Assembly (NCBI GenBank): GCA_024364805.1
Contig: CM044499.1
Span: forward strand, 112,664,432-112,697,290
DNA: 32,859 nucleotides
Direction of reading: 5' to 3'
DNA from: Euprymna scolopes
Lineage: Eukaryota > Mollusca > Cephalopoda > Sepiida > Sepiolidae
The notes under the pieces were generated by a model, which saw only the letters and a list, made by a program, of their open reading frames with translations, ran no database searches and had not been told where the DNA came from. This document shows positions 20,830-30,240 of this stretch, in pieces. The position numbers and the translations under genes were made by a program. The number at the start of each line of letters is the position of its first letter. Position 1 is the first letter of the stretch.

Positions 20830-22430
20830 AATTAATAAAAACAAAACATTTTCAGTTAAATAAAAGATGTAATGTTTTCTCACTTACCTATTAAAAGTCA
20901 CACGTGTTTAGAACAAAACATTTTCGATAAAATCGTTCGATCTGTTAGGGTTTCTAAATAATATGCTTTTGTTCTAATAAGTGTCGAGCGCTTCGTCTAT
21001 GTGGTAGAAATGAATAAGTCGCAAAACGGTGTAAACATGATTTTGTTCCTTATATTAAAAATTTCAACCACATTTTGTTTTGTCGACATTACTATTTTAA
21101 AAAAGAAAAACGAATGTTTTCATACGTAATAAATTCTAACCATTTTTACTTACAAAACATATAAATCATTTAAGGAGCAAAATATGTTAATGCAAAACTA
21201 ACTTTTGTCTGTATCTGAAAATAAAAATAATGACCAATTGGTGCTAGGGCCCTGACATTACAGCCGCATTTTCGTATTACGAAATCTAGCTCTGCTAGAA
21301 AACTGCAGCCCCTGTCAAAAAGAAAATATTTTCTTTACGTCACAAGTGTCACGCTCATACATGAATTCCATAGCTAATACAAATTACTGACCAAACGGTC
21401 ACGGGTAGTCTAGTATATATATATATATATATATGCACACACACTTAACCAGCAGGTCTACTCGGCTTTGTCCGGGGCAAAAATGTATCATATCTATAAA
21501 AAAATCTACCTCTCTCTATTTTTCTTTCTTTAGTCTGTTTTCTCCTCCCTCTCTACCATCTTATTATTCTTCGCCCAGCCTATCTCTCTCTCTGGACACA
21601 CACACACGTACACAGGAAACGTCTTTTTATAGATTCCTCTAGAAATAAGGCAGCATAAGGGAATTAACTCAGAATTAGTTCTCTTTACTACAGAATCTGG
21701 TTGGAAAACCAACCACTTACTAAATCTTCACTAGAATGAATAGTGTTTCTCAAATTCAGATATTTTTAATCCGGGGTAACGCCAATCAAGAAAATCTCAA
21801 CTTTGTGGGTATTTGTTTATTCATTTTTAGGTTTAGCCAGACATTTAAACATGCACATAGACAACTGACCTGTATATTATGGATAGCATATAATAATTGA
21901 ACAAACAAATGCAGTTAACCTTTTACATTCTGTCCAATAAGTGAATATAGATGTTTTTGACACTTTTTTTCAAGAATGAGACATTGACATTTTCGTCTGG
22001 AATTGAATCTGTCTCCTTTCCTGGTGTAATCAGCTTGATCAAAGGCAAAACCTTTTCTAATAATTTTTATTCATGAAAATTCAGTCGTTAAGTATATTAC
22101 ATTGAACTTACAGCCGATCATAATCAAAAACGTCGATACTGGTATAGTTGGTGACCCAGGTTGAAACCTATTTTTGGTTGGCACGTTTACAAATCACGGA
22201 GTCAATCAGATTGCAGCAGACGATAATTGAGTAAATCGTCAAATTTAGTTAAAAAAAATGATTAAAGCTATCATAGAATGTTTAAAGACAGGTGATTCAG
22301 TCTCTCCACGGACTAAAAAATATATTAACGAACTGTTGCTTCTGTTTTCCCCCCAAACCCTAAAAATAATATAAAACAAGTGAATCATGCACGGTTCCCC
22401 GTGAGTGCACAGTGAATTACTAAGTTCAGC
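20830..22430. other. Unassigned AT-rich stretch
   Basis: No gene recognised. A small palindrome (tttcgta-t-tacgaaa, near 21272-21287) and a short (AT)(CA) microsatellite at 21413-21440 are the only structures noted. Confidence 0.5.
21413..21445. repeat. (AT)n(CA)n microsatellite
   Basis: Alternating AT followed by gcacacacac. Confidence 0.9.
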
Positions 22431-22680
22431 ATTTGCTCCCCCCCCCCCCCCATTTAGCCCCAAAAGTTCCCAGGGGACGTCATATCCTGGGGAAAATGAA
22501 CAAACGGTGCAGTTTTAAAGCATTAACATATGTAAATTTGAGTTCTGCACTATGCAGAAATATAAATAATTTGTCCCCCCCCCCTTTAATCCCAATCGTC
22601 CCCAAGGCCTTAACATATTTAAATTTGAATTCAGCAGCATGCAAAACAGCTAAATAGACATACACAGAAAATTTTTGACA
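22425..22680. repeat. C-rich diverged tandem duplication
   Basis: Two units of about 115-130 bp each begin with a poly-C run (22439-22451 and about 22567-22574). Both continue with cccc-aa-gtcccc. Each then contains cattaacatatgtaaatttg (22527 on) or ccttaacatatttaaatttg (22609 on), followed by agttctgca or attcagcag. A weaker third similarity, gttcagcatttgct before the first poly-C, suggests an older array. Confidence 0.7.
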
Positions 22681-23060
22681 AATATCGTAAAATAGCCCCA
22701 AAAATGGAGCCTTAAAAGAGACCCTGGTGCACACCCAAGAGTTATCGCGAAGTATAGACAAAAAATTATATAGAAATCAGTTAATTACAACTTTTCAGAA
22801 AGTTTTATAAAAATCCAAGGCATCAATTTTTTTTTAATAAGCACAAAAGTGTCAATTTTAGCCATTTTAACCCGGAAGACACCCGGGGGGGGGATTTTTC
22901 CAGAAACCCCGTTCTGTTACATTTTACTCACATCATGTTTAATGCTTGTGCAAAATTTTCCAAAATTTCAATGCATAGTTATTGAGAAAAGTGCAGACAG
23001 ACAAACGGACGGCCTGACAATGGTTAATTTACAAGTCCGCCCTCCTTTTGTCATGGGACC
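22681..23060 (+). repeat. Interspersed repeat with cagacagaca-type end
   Basis: A block with acacccgggggggggatttt and then caaaatttcaatgcatagtt leads into attgagaaaagtgcagacag-acaaacggacgg. This ending is a common terminus of invertebrate dispersed repeats. The family is not identified and no coding potential is seen. Confidence 0.45.
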
Positions 23061-23560
23061 AAAAACTGTTGCTTTTGTCTTCACCCTAAACTTTAACCTT
23101 AAAAATAACATAAATTTTTTTTCACTTAACACTAAACTAATCCAAAATCGCAGCTATTATGTCTGTTTCAAAAGCTGAACTACTGCTGCTACTACTACTA
23201 CAAATAAAAACAATCTATTGAAACAAAAAATAAAAAAAAACTTTCTTGTAAAAAATATATATTATAAACTGTTTTATAATATATTATAACTTTTTTTGTT
23301 TTTATTTCAAATGTTGTTTGATTATTTTTTTCGTGTGTGATAGTGTCACCTTTTTTTATTTTGATGAAATTAACATCTTCTGGATGTTTATGTAACCAAC
23401 CGGAATATTACAATGACGATTCGATTTTGACATGGGTCGTAAACTGTACCAGTACCAAACAATCTCAAATATCATTCAATTGAAAAGAAAATGTGATATT
23501 TATAAATAGCAGCAAAATTGTTTTAGAAGTTTTAAGAATTTATAAAAACGGCCTGGATTT
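23061..23560. other. Unassigned AT-rich stretch
   Basis: No gene or known element recognised. Confidence 0.5.
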
Positions 23561-23564
23561 CCAG

Positions 23565-23824
23565 ACTCCTGCGATGATAGTTAACTGGTTAACACCACGG
23601 ACTGAATCCCTGAGTGAGCCAGGTTCGAATTTAATTCTTTCCACAGAAACATTTTCACTTAGGAATGTGGCAGCGTTTACATTGTCCCTCCAGTCTTTCT
23701 ATAAATAATTTTAACTGGAAAGGTACCAGAGAAAGGAATGCCAACAATAATCATCTAATTCATTCGAAATGAATAAATGATGCCCAACAAAAATAACAGC
23801 AATCATCATCATCATCATCATCAT
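23565..23824 (+). repeat. tRNA-derived SINE with (ATC)n tail
   Basis: An A-box-like tagttaactggttaacacc (about 23579-23597) and a B-box-like aggttcgaattt (about 23621-23632) lie at near-tRNA spacing. A body of about 150 bases follows, containing aggaatgtggcagcgtttac and gagaaaggaatgccaacaat. A simple (atc)n tail ends at about 23824. Head, body and simple-repeat tail make a full-length tRNA SINE likely. Confidence 0.65.
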
Positions 23825-23879
23825 ATTCGATTTAACAGCTATTGCCCCCCCCCCCAACTAATCGTTTGAACTGAGTCGG

Positions 23880-25021
23880 GTGTGAAGTGGAGCCTGTTGA
23901 ATGTCGAGCAGTGATCTGATTTTTGTATCTGAAAAGGACGCACACCACAAGATACTTTTGATGAAAGGAAAGAAACTTATGGTGATAATGCCCCATCATA
24001 TGACCTTGTAAAACGCTGGCATTGTGAATTCAAACATGGCCTGAAGTCTGTATAAACAGCTCCCAGACTTGGTCGCCCCTCTTCTGGCATTGATGAGGTA
24101 TTTGTCCGTCAAGTTGAGGCTGCCATTTTGGAAGATCGTGCATTACTATTCGCCAAATAGCCTAAGATGTCAAGATTTGTACAGGGTCTGTGGGAACTAT
24201 CATTCATGACCATTTGCATATGCATAAGGTGTCTGCCAGATGGATTCCCAGGTTGCTCACACCATTCCAGAAGTAAGAACGCGTCGAGTGCTCGAGGATA
24301 AATTTGGTGGAGATGTGCTAAGAAGATGAGTCAAAGTTTTTCAAAAGACTGATTACACAGGATGATACCTGGGTCCATCACTATGATCCAGAGACCAAAG
24401 GCCAGTCAATGTAGTGGAAGCACTTGGACTCACCACCTCCAAAGAAGGCAAGAGTGCAGCCCTCCGCTAGCAAGGTCATGCTCACAGTCTTCTGGGACCA
24501 GGACGGAGTAGTGATGACAGATTTCCTGGAAAAGGGTACCACAATTACAGGAGCCTATTATGCTTCACTTTTGAGGAAATTAAGGGAAGCTATCAAAATC
24601 AAGAGGCGGGGCAGATCAGCAAATGTACCCTCCTCCTGCAGGACAATGCTCTAGTCCACGACTCGCATGTCGCCAGATCAGAAGCATGGGCGTATGATTA
24701 TGAAATCCTACGCCATTCTCCCTACTCTCCTGACCTTGCACCCTCTGACTTTCACCTCTTCCCAGCCATGAAGTTATTTTTGAAAGGAAAGCGTTTCCCA
24801 GATGATGCAGCCTTGATTTCTGAAGTCACATCGTGGTTGGAGGTCAAACCTGGGATGTTCTACAAAAACGGTCTCCAGAGCTGCATCAAACGATGGGAGA
24901 AATGCATAACTCTAGGTTTTTCCTATGGAGAAAAAAAGGACTAATAACTGTGCCAAGTTTCGTTGCTCTATTGCTATGGGAAGTGGGTCAGGGGCATTAC
25001 TTATTGCACGCCCCTCGTATA
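23880..25021 (+). pseudogene. Mariner (DD34D) transposon relic 2
   Basis: Plus-strand translation gives LITQDDTWVHHYDPETKGQS near 24350-24400 (first Asp region). The longest open piece, 24424-24654, contains SPPPKKARVQPSASKVMLTV, FWDQDGVVMTDFLEKG and GAYYASLLRKLREAIK. QDNALVHDSHVARSEA near 24638-24690 holds the second Asp (24642). SPYSPDLAPSDFHLFPAMK near 24715-24770 holds the third (24747), giving 34 residues between them. GMFYKNGLQSCIKRWEKCIT follows near 24850-24910. The end, ggggcattacttattgcacg at 24991 with cccctcgta after it, looks like a mariner terminal repeat and is followed by TA-rich sequence. The left terminal repeat is not seen. The N-terminal half is interrupted several times. 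Confidence 0.88.
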
Positions 25022-25600
25022 AACATTAATAAATATAAAACATTATAAGTGTGGACAGATATTTTTCCTTTAGTAGTCGAAATACAACTAATCAGTATAA
25101 AATATATATAAGTTCATGCAATAAACTTTCTTTTTGTAAGCAGCAGAGTTTTTTTCAAAGCCTTCATGAAATCGTGAGATCAGGTTTTAGAATTAAAGAA
25201 TCATTAGCAATAGCATCAACTGATCCAGCAGTATGTCACAATATTACCAAACTTTGTCGCATTGTACTTTCAGGTTACTGATGTATTTTAGATATTGTTA
25301 TGTATTACTTCTTGTTTTCGACTGAGATCCGAGTGTAGTATCTGTTCTGATGCTACACTTCAGTTAATTTGTCCTTAGTCAATATAGGGGAAATCCGCAT
25401 ATACTAAGGCGATTTTTATTTTTGCTTACTGCCAGAGCAACCCATTTTGAGAAACTGGTTTTCCTCCACATTAAAAACGACCTTGTGTCATATATTGTTC
25501 TCGTGTGGAAGCAATTAAATACCTATAGTAAGTCCAAGAATAGTTAAGAATATGAAAATGGTGGTGACAATGAAATCTCAGCATCCAACTTTGATAGGAA
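25022..25600. other. Unassigned stretch with one imperfect hairpin
   Basis: A frame near 25141-25281 reads QSLHEIVRSGFRIKESLAIA followed by STDPAVCHNITKLC. It is not recognised and has no clear splice bounds. 25332-25360 folds as an 11-bp stem with one wobble (agtgtagtatc with gatgctacact). Confidence 0.4.
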
Positions 25601-25601
25601 A

Positions 25602-25606
25602 CACAT

Positions 25607-25637
<31 letters not shown>

Positions 25638-25638
25638 A
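25602..25638. repeat. (CA)n(TA)n microsatellite
   Basis: acacacacac followed by an alternating AT run. Confidence 0.9.
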
Positions 25639-25661
25639 TGACTGGCATGAATTGTTATCCC

Positions 25662-25702
25662 TACACTGATGATTGCGTAAGCATGAAACACTAGTGCCTG
25701 TA
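25662..25702 (+). ncRNA. Hammerhead-like motif, copy A (likely inactive)
   Basis: ctgatga (25666-25672) is followed by a stem-loop tgc-gtaa-gca (25674-25683) and then gaaa (25685-25688). Next is cac-ta-gtg (25689-25696) and then cc. Flanking taca (25662-25665) pairs with tgta (25699-25702). The order stem I, CUGANGA, stem II, GAAA, stem III is that of a type I hammerhead. The U that should pair with the last A of GAAA is C here, so cleavage is unlikely. Confidence 0.45.
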
Positions 25703-25725
25703 AATATAAAGAATAATTATTATTT

Positions 25726-25726
<1 letters not shown>

Positions 25727-25796
<70 letters not shown>
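25727..25796. repeat. (AT)n microsatellite
   Basis: Alternating AT of nearly 70 bases. Confidence 0.95.
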
Positions 25797-25797
<1 letters not shown>

Positions 25798-25954
25798 CCC
25801 CTTTAAGAAACTCGTTCCTTATCGCTGAGCACTTTCAGTTGAAATAAAGTCAGTCAATTTAGGTCTTATGTGCAGATCATCATATAATGATTAGATCTCT
25901 CTGACAGACGTTAAAAATATTTAAAAATAAATGTTTCAAACAGTATTTCTTGCA

Positions 25955-26000
25955 GTTAATGGTGGCCGAATGGATTAAGTCCTTGCTAATGAAGCCAGAG
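25955..26000 (+). repeat. tRNA-Leu/Ser-like A-box segment
   Basis: ggtggccgaatggattaagt (25961-25980) resembles the 5' part of a type II tRNA (Leu or Ser). No B box follows in place. About 55 bases downstream comes the best hammerhead-like copy, so the two may be parts of one short retroposon (inference). Confidence 0.45.
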
Positions 26001-26033
26001 ATGGCTTCTACTGACCATTGTTAATTGTGACAC

Positions 26034-26079
26034 CCTGCACTGATGATTTCTGAAAGAATGAAACACTAGTGTCTGTAGG
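26034..26079 (+). ncRNA. Hammerhead-ribozyme-like motif, copy B (best copy)
   Basis: Stem I is cctgca (26034-26039) with tgtagg (26074-26079), six pairs including one G-U. The core ctgatga is at 26040-26046. Stem II is ttct-gaa-agaa (26048-26058). gaaa is at 26060-26063. Stem III is cac-ta-gtg (26064-26071), extended by the A of gaaa with T26072, and C26073 would be the cleavage-site residue. This is the full type I hammerhead order. Very short stem III loops occur in the hammerheads of Penelope-like elements and small animal retroposons (known). A caveat is that the base pair next to the core in stem II is U-U instead of the usual G-C. Confidence 0.5.
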
Positions 26080-26119
26080 TATTGTATAATTAATATAGTA
26101 AATAATTATATAATTATTA

Positions 26120-26184
26120 AATACATACAGACACTAGTATTTCATCCTTTCGGGAATCTTTAGTGCAGGATGTTATAATTAACA

Positions 26185-26190
<6 letters not shown>
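26120..26190 (-). ncRNA. Hammerhead-like motif, copy C (decayed, inverted)
   Basis: The minus strand carries the same block: tcctgca, a core changed to ctaaaga, stem II tcc-cgaaa-gga, gaaa, tac-ta-gtg-tc and tgtatg. It is the inverted partner of copy B, so 26012-26190 as a whole forms a long foldback. Core changes predict loss of activity. Confidence 0.45.
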
Positions 26191-26266
<76 letters not shown>

Positions 26267-26274
26267 CACACTGG
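26188..26274. repeat. (AT)n(CA)n microsatellite
   Basis: A long alternating AT run ends in gcacacacacac. Confidence 0.95.
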
Positions 26275-26449
26275 CATGCGCACAGCTTCTTTTATTATTA
26301 TTATTATATCATAAGGATCACTGGGCTAACAATTAAATATGAATGGCAAGACACTGATATAATTATCTTGTTTCTAAGTTCATTGGTTCATACACTTATA
26401 AACATTGACCAATCAACTTCAGAAGTTTAAATTATAGATGAGAAAAATG

Positions 26450-26890
26450 TACAGAGGTTAATTAGCTCAGGTGTTTCATAGTTCGATGCCGTCTGGAACA
26501 TAAGAGTCTTTGGTTCAATAATCTGTGCATAGAATGGTGAATTACATGATTTAATGTTGTCTTCACGTAATTCCAACTGATTCTATTATAAACCGTTTCC
26601 CCTTTGGGACAAAAGTGATTAAATTTTCGAATTGTAAAGATGTTCGGTTAACAAAGTAGAAAGAAGCACAAAATCTGCAGGCAATGGACATTTCTACACA
26701 ATTCTCTTTGCAACTTCTTTTAAAGTCTATCTTTCTTACTTTATTACCCCAACTAAGCAAGTTATGTTTTAATTGACATTTTTTGTCTGTCGTTCAACAT
26801 TTTCCCTATATTTATAAAGGTTATGCATGCTTATATATTTACACATAGAGAATTAATGCTTAACTACGTAGGCGATCATTATAAATTTTG
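26450..26890 (+). repeat. tRNA-headed dispersed repeat, copy 1
   Basis: An A-box-like ttaattagctcagg (near 26458-26471) heads a segment shared with 29770-30240. Shared landmarks are aatggtgaattacatgatt, ttctattataaaccgtttcc, caaaagtgattaa and gtctgtc...tttataaag. The last landmarks are atgcatgcttatatattt and atcattataaa. Its overall length of about 430 bases is similar in both copies. A 65-codon minus-strand frame inside has no known motif. Confidence 0.65.
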
Positions 26891-27240
26891 GTTGGTTTTG
26901 TTTTACGGCATATCAACGCTTTTCGGGTTATTTAATGCCGAATCCAAAGATTTTGAAGAAAAATTTTTAATAGAATATATTTGTTGTTTTCAAGTCGGTT
27001 TCTATTTAACCCATAGTTGGAACCCTAACAGGTACTACCACTCCGGGTCAGAGTGGACCAGGGAGCAATGGTAATTAAAGGGTTGCTCTGCACTCCTCAA
27101 AGCCCACAAGCTGGGCCTCACCATTGGATATAGTTTAAGGTCATATCCAGGACCTTATAAATTTTGGAAAACAACTGCTAGTTGTAAGGGATCAAAATTG
27201 AACTATATTTAGTTTAATTTAGTTTTATGCAAAAGAAGGA
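26888..27240 (+). repeat. Dispersed repeat beginning ttttacggcatatcaac
   Basis: The block ttttgttttacggcatatca, continuing acgcttttcgggttatttaa and tgccgaatcc, recurs at about 32680-32735. A partial copy is at 12335-12366. Later parts (catag-t-ggaacccta, ccgggtcagagtggacc) have weaker counterparts near 32787-32822. The repeat class is not recognised. Confidence 0.6.
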
Positions 27241-27660
27241 AAAAGAGGATGGAACTATTCAGAAAAATTCAAACACCTTCGATTTTTGCAAAATTTGAAT
27301 AAGTTAAACAGATTGCACACTGACATCAGCATTCTTATTACAGTTTTCTGGGCCTTATTACTTTCATGCTCATGACAAATCGGAAGCAGGTGTTTGTGAC
27401 ATCATCCTTAAAAGATTGCCCTACAGATATACATGTATTGGTAATACCTCAGGGAGATGACCTTCCCTGCCTTGAACAGTTGTAGGTCACTTTTGTACAA
27501 GATTTAGCACTTGTTAGCCTCCCTCTGGTATCATGAATGGTTACCATACAGTGGATAGATGGAGTTACTTAGCCATGATGAAGGCAATACATCTAGGTAA
27601 CGGATGCTCTGTTGAAAAAACAAACTGGAGAGTAGGAGTTTGTTGGCCATGTATGCAATC
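27241..27660. other. Unassigned stretch
   Basis: No gene recognised. The 27533-27660 part (atgaaggcaatacatctagg and neighbouring sequence) looks like repeat sequence leading into the (TAG)n run. Confidence 0.4.
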
Positions 27661-27661
27661 C

Positions 27662-27662
27662 T

Positions 27663-27704
<42 letters not shown>

Positions 27705-27716
27705 ATAGTAGTAGTA
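27662..27716. repeat. (TAG)n microsatellite
   Basis: Trinucleotide tag repeats with two interruptions near the end. Apparent poly-Ser and poly-Thr frames across it are artefacts of the repeat. Confidence 0.95.
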
Positions 27717-27977
27717 TTAGACATGAATAGGAACAAGAAGTGTGGAAATTTGATATTTGCTTTCTTCAACTGTTGTATATTGTTAAATCTCTCATTGTAA
27801 TGTCTTTTACAATTTATCCTGTTTACTTTATAACCATAACAAGGAAGTTCTGATTTAACTAGCATTTATTTATCTGTCACCATTTTCCCATATAATTATT
27901 ATATAGGATCTGACTTAAATAATACCCGTTTTTAATTTATTTTTTTCTTTTAATATAGTCTCCTGAATAATCTTAAA
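27717..27977. other. Short unassigned AT-rich spacer
   Basis: Nothing recognised between the trinucleotide run and the mariner copy. Confidence 0.5.
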
Positions 27978-29191
27978 TATTAGATTGTCCTAAAAGTTCG
28001 TAAACACTTGCACAAAATTGAACTTTTACTCACAAAATAATAAGAAAACAAAATTGATCCTCATCATTTTCCAAGACTTTCTGCCATCGATCTGCAAGCT
28101 TTCAGATATGATCAAAATACCATTCCGCCGGTTTTGAATAAAAAAATTCTTGACGCACTTCCTCGACTTTATCAAACGAGTCGAATCAGCAGCCCTTCAG
28201 AAAGTATTGCATTGAGTGTAAAAGACCGTAATCTGATGTGGAACAGTCAGTAGGCTGGTTGTAGCAGAACTTCACCGCCATCAAGCTCTTCAAACTTGTC
28301 TTTGGTCTTCCTGGCAGTGTGTTACTTGGCATTATCCTGTTGCATCAAAGCGCGTTTTGATTGATCAGAACTGGATACTTTTGCTTCAACTTTTCGTAGA
28401 TCCGCTCCAGTTTCTTACAGTTAAGTTCAGAACTGATGATACGACTATTCAGAACCAACTTAAAATGCCCGATTTCTTCAAAGTTTCACCAAACGCGCAA
28501 TATAGATTTCTTACCAAATGGATCTTCTTTTAGCACCGACGGTGTCTCTTGTCCTTTCTGAACTCATGGCTTGTCTTCGTTTGTGCTGGATCAGATGAAC
28601 CCACTTCTCGTCTGATATCAAAATGCGCTTCCAAAACCGCACCTCAAATGGATTGCTGAGCAATTGGCGGCAAATTTTAACTTGTTTGTTGGCTTGTGCT
28701 TCATAGAGTTTGTGCGAATCTTGGCGCGGTTTTTTGTGAAGAAAATCAAGTTGCTTCAAATGTCGGTGAATTATCGATTTACCAACTCCAATCTCATCAG
28801 CCAAGTCTCGAGTGCTCGATGAAGGCACAATGCTCAATCCGGTTTGCACGTCTCCATCATCCAAGTTTAACAGCTGTCTCGAACAAGGCTTATCATGTCA
28901 CCAGAATCGAAACACTTGTACAACTTTGAGATCGCCACACATGCAATTGTTCCTTCTCCTTTAGCAGCAGAAATCACTTCTGCGACTTTCCTGATTGAAA
29001 AACCCTACTTCCAGCAGTAACAAATCAAAACTTGACTCAAAAATATACAACGTTTTATCAATTGCCATCTGGAATAAAAAGATGAATTTCACTATAACAA
29101 TATAAATGAAAAAAAAAAAAAAAAACAATGAAAAATTGCATAAAATTGCAATTTTTTGCAAGTGTTTACGAACTTTTGGGATAGCCTAATA
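27978..29191 (-). mobile_element. Mariner element 3 with both terminal repeats and TA target sites
   Basis: The left end ttagattgtcctaaaagttc (27980 on) and the complement of the right end, ttaggctatcccaaaagttc (from 29189), are terminal inverted repeats of about 35 bases. Both go on through gtaaacacttgcA-aaaattg. TA flanks both sides (27978-27979 and 29190-29191), as expected for mariner insertion. Length of about 1210 bases is close to the family norm of 1.2-1.3 kb. It is the only mariner here with both ends, so it is probably the youngest of the three. Confidence 0.9.
28025..29072 (-). pseudogene. Mariner (DD34D) transposase gene of element 3, broken
   Basis: The minus strand carries MAIDKTLYIFESSFDLLLLE near 29015-29072 (N-terminal DNA-binding region). 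The longest open piece, 28511-28864, contains SSSTRDLADEIGVGKSIIHR, HLKQLDFLHKKPRQDSHKL and FWKRILISDEKWVHLIQHK, with the first Asp in SDEKW. QQDNAKxHTARKTKDKFEEL holds the second (complement of 28334-28336). HPAYSPDxSTSDYGLLHSM holds the third (complement of 28231-28233), giving about 34 residues between them. KPAEWYFDHI follows near 28110-28140. Several stops and frame changes follow the open piece. The product would be a cut-and-paste transposase. Confidence 0.88.
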
Positions 29192-29323
29192 ATACAAATC
29201 GGATTGTTAGTTAGATAGTTCACACAGTCATAAACAATTAATAATCAACTACATTCAAAATAAGTTTAAAATCTTTGCTAGGAAAAACTAGGATTCTGAA
29301 TTTTTGAGATGAGGATTGATAAT

Positions 29324-29770
29324 TCGTATTATTTGAATTATTTGGACTATTGTTCTCATGGTAAGTGTTATTCTCACAATGTTTCAGCAGACGTACCCTC
29401 CAACTTTCTTCATGTGTGTCTAAATAAACTTGGGAATCAAGGACTCGTAGTGTAACAGATAATGTACCATGTTACATTCAGTTTTAAATGACATTTTAAG
29501 GAGGTTGAAAGGTAAATTTTTCAGTGAGGGTGATACTAAGAATACAATTGCGAATTATTTAGGACTTCTATTCAGTCGCCGCTGATGAAAAGAGAGCATA
29601 CTATCTCCACAGATTCAATAAAGTGTTTAGTTTGAAATTCCGCTCAGATTCTCGAGTTCAACAAAAAAAATCTTAAGTTCGATAAGATACATATGAAGAA
29701 GGATGGAGGTTAAATCGGGCAAAATATTGTGAAAAAAAAGATGAGAACAATAGTTTAGATAATACAAATA
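29324..29770. repeat. Second long imperfect inverted repeat (foldback)
   Basis: Arm 1 (about 29324-29450) reads attcgtattatttga, actattgttctcat, tctcacaatgttt, ccctccaactttcttcatgt and then taaacttgg. The complement of arm 2 (about 29645-29770) reads atttgtattatcta, actattgttctcat, tcacaatatttt, cctccatccttcttcatatg and then tcgaacttaag in the same order. About 190 bases separate the arms. No protein is encoded. It directly adjoins the tRNA-headed repeat at 29770. Confidence 0.75.
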
Positions 29771-30240
29771 AATGGAGTTTAATTAGCTCAGGTATTGCTT
29801 GTAATAAAAGTGGATACTGTCTTGAACCTTATAAAATCTTTTGTGCAGTAATCTGAATCGTTACAAAATGGTGAATTAAATGATTCCATTATAAATTGTT
29901 TTCCCTTATGCAAAAGTGATTAAGCAATGGAGCGCTTTTTAGATCCTGTCTTAATATTGTGGTAAGTAATTAGAAAAAATTATTGAAAAATGTCAGAAGA
30001 CACGGTACATTATATTAGCACTTTACGTCTACTCTTCTGTTTCTTTTCTGCTAAGTAGTTTTGAAATAAATCCCGACAAGAAATTCTATATGCAAAATCA
30101 AGAAAGTCAAATTTTAACTGATATTTGATTGTCTCTCCTATATATTCTCTGACTTTATAAAATTAGGCATGTTTATATGTTTATATAGTTCTATGTCAAG
30201 GATTCTCTCCTAAACTAATTAAGGAATCATAATAAAGTTT
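29770..30240 (+). repeat. tRNA-headed dispersed repeat, copy 2
   Basis: Starts with agtttaattagctcaggt (A-box-like, about 29777-29794). It then follows copy 1 at 26450-26890: aatggtgaattaaatgattc, cattataaattgttttccc, caaaagtgattaa, tgtctctcctatatattctc and aggcatgtttatatgtttat. It ends near aggaatcataataaa. Divergence from copy 1 is large, so both are old. Confidence 0.65.

Noticed and set aside
27533-27865. Ser-rich and Thr-rich proteins over the trinucleotide run
   Set aside because: They are frame readings of a (TAG)n microsatellite without flanking coding signals.
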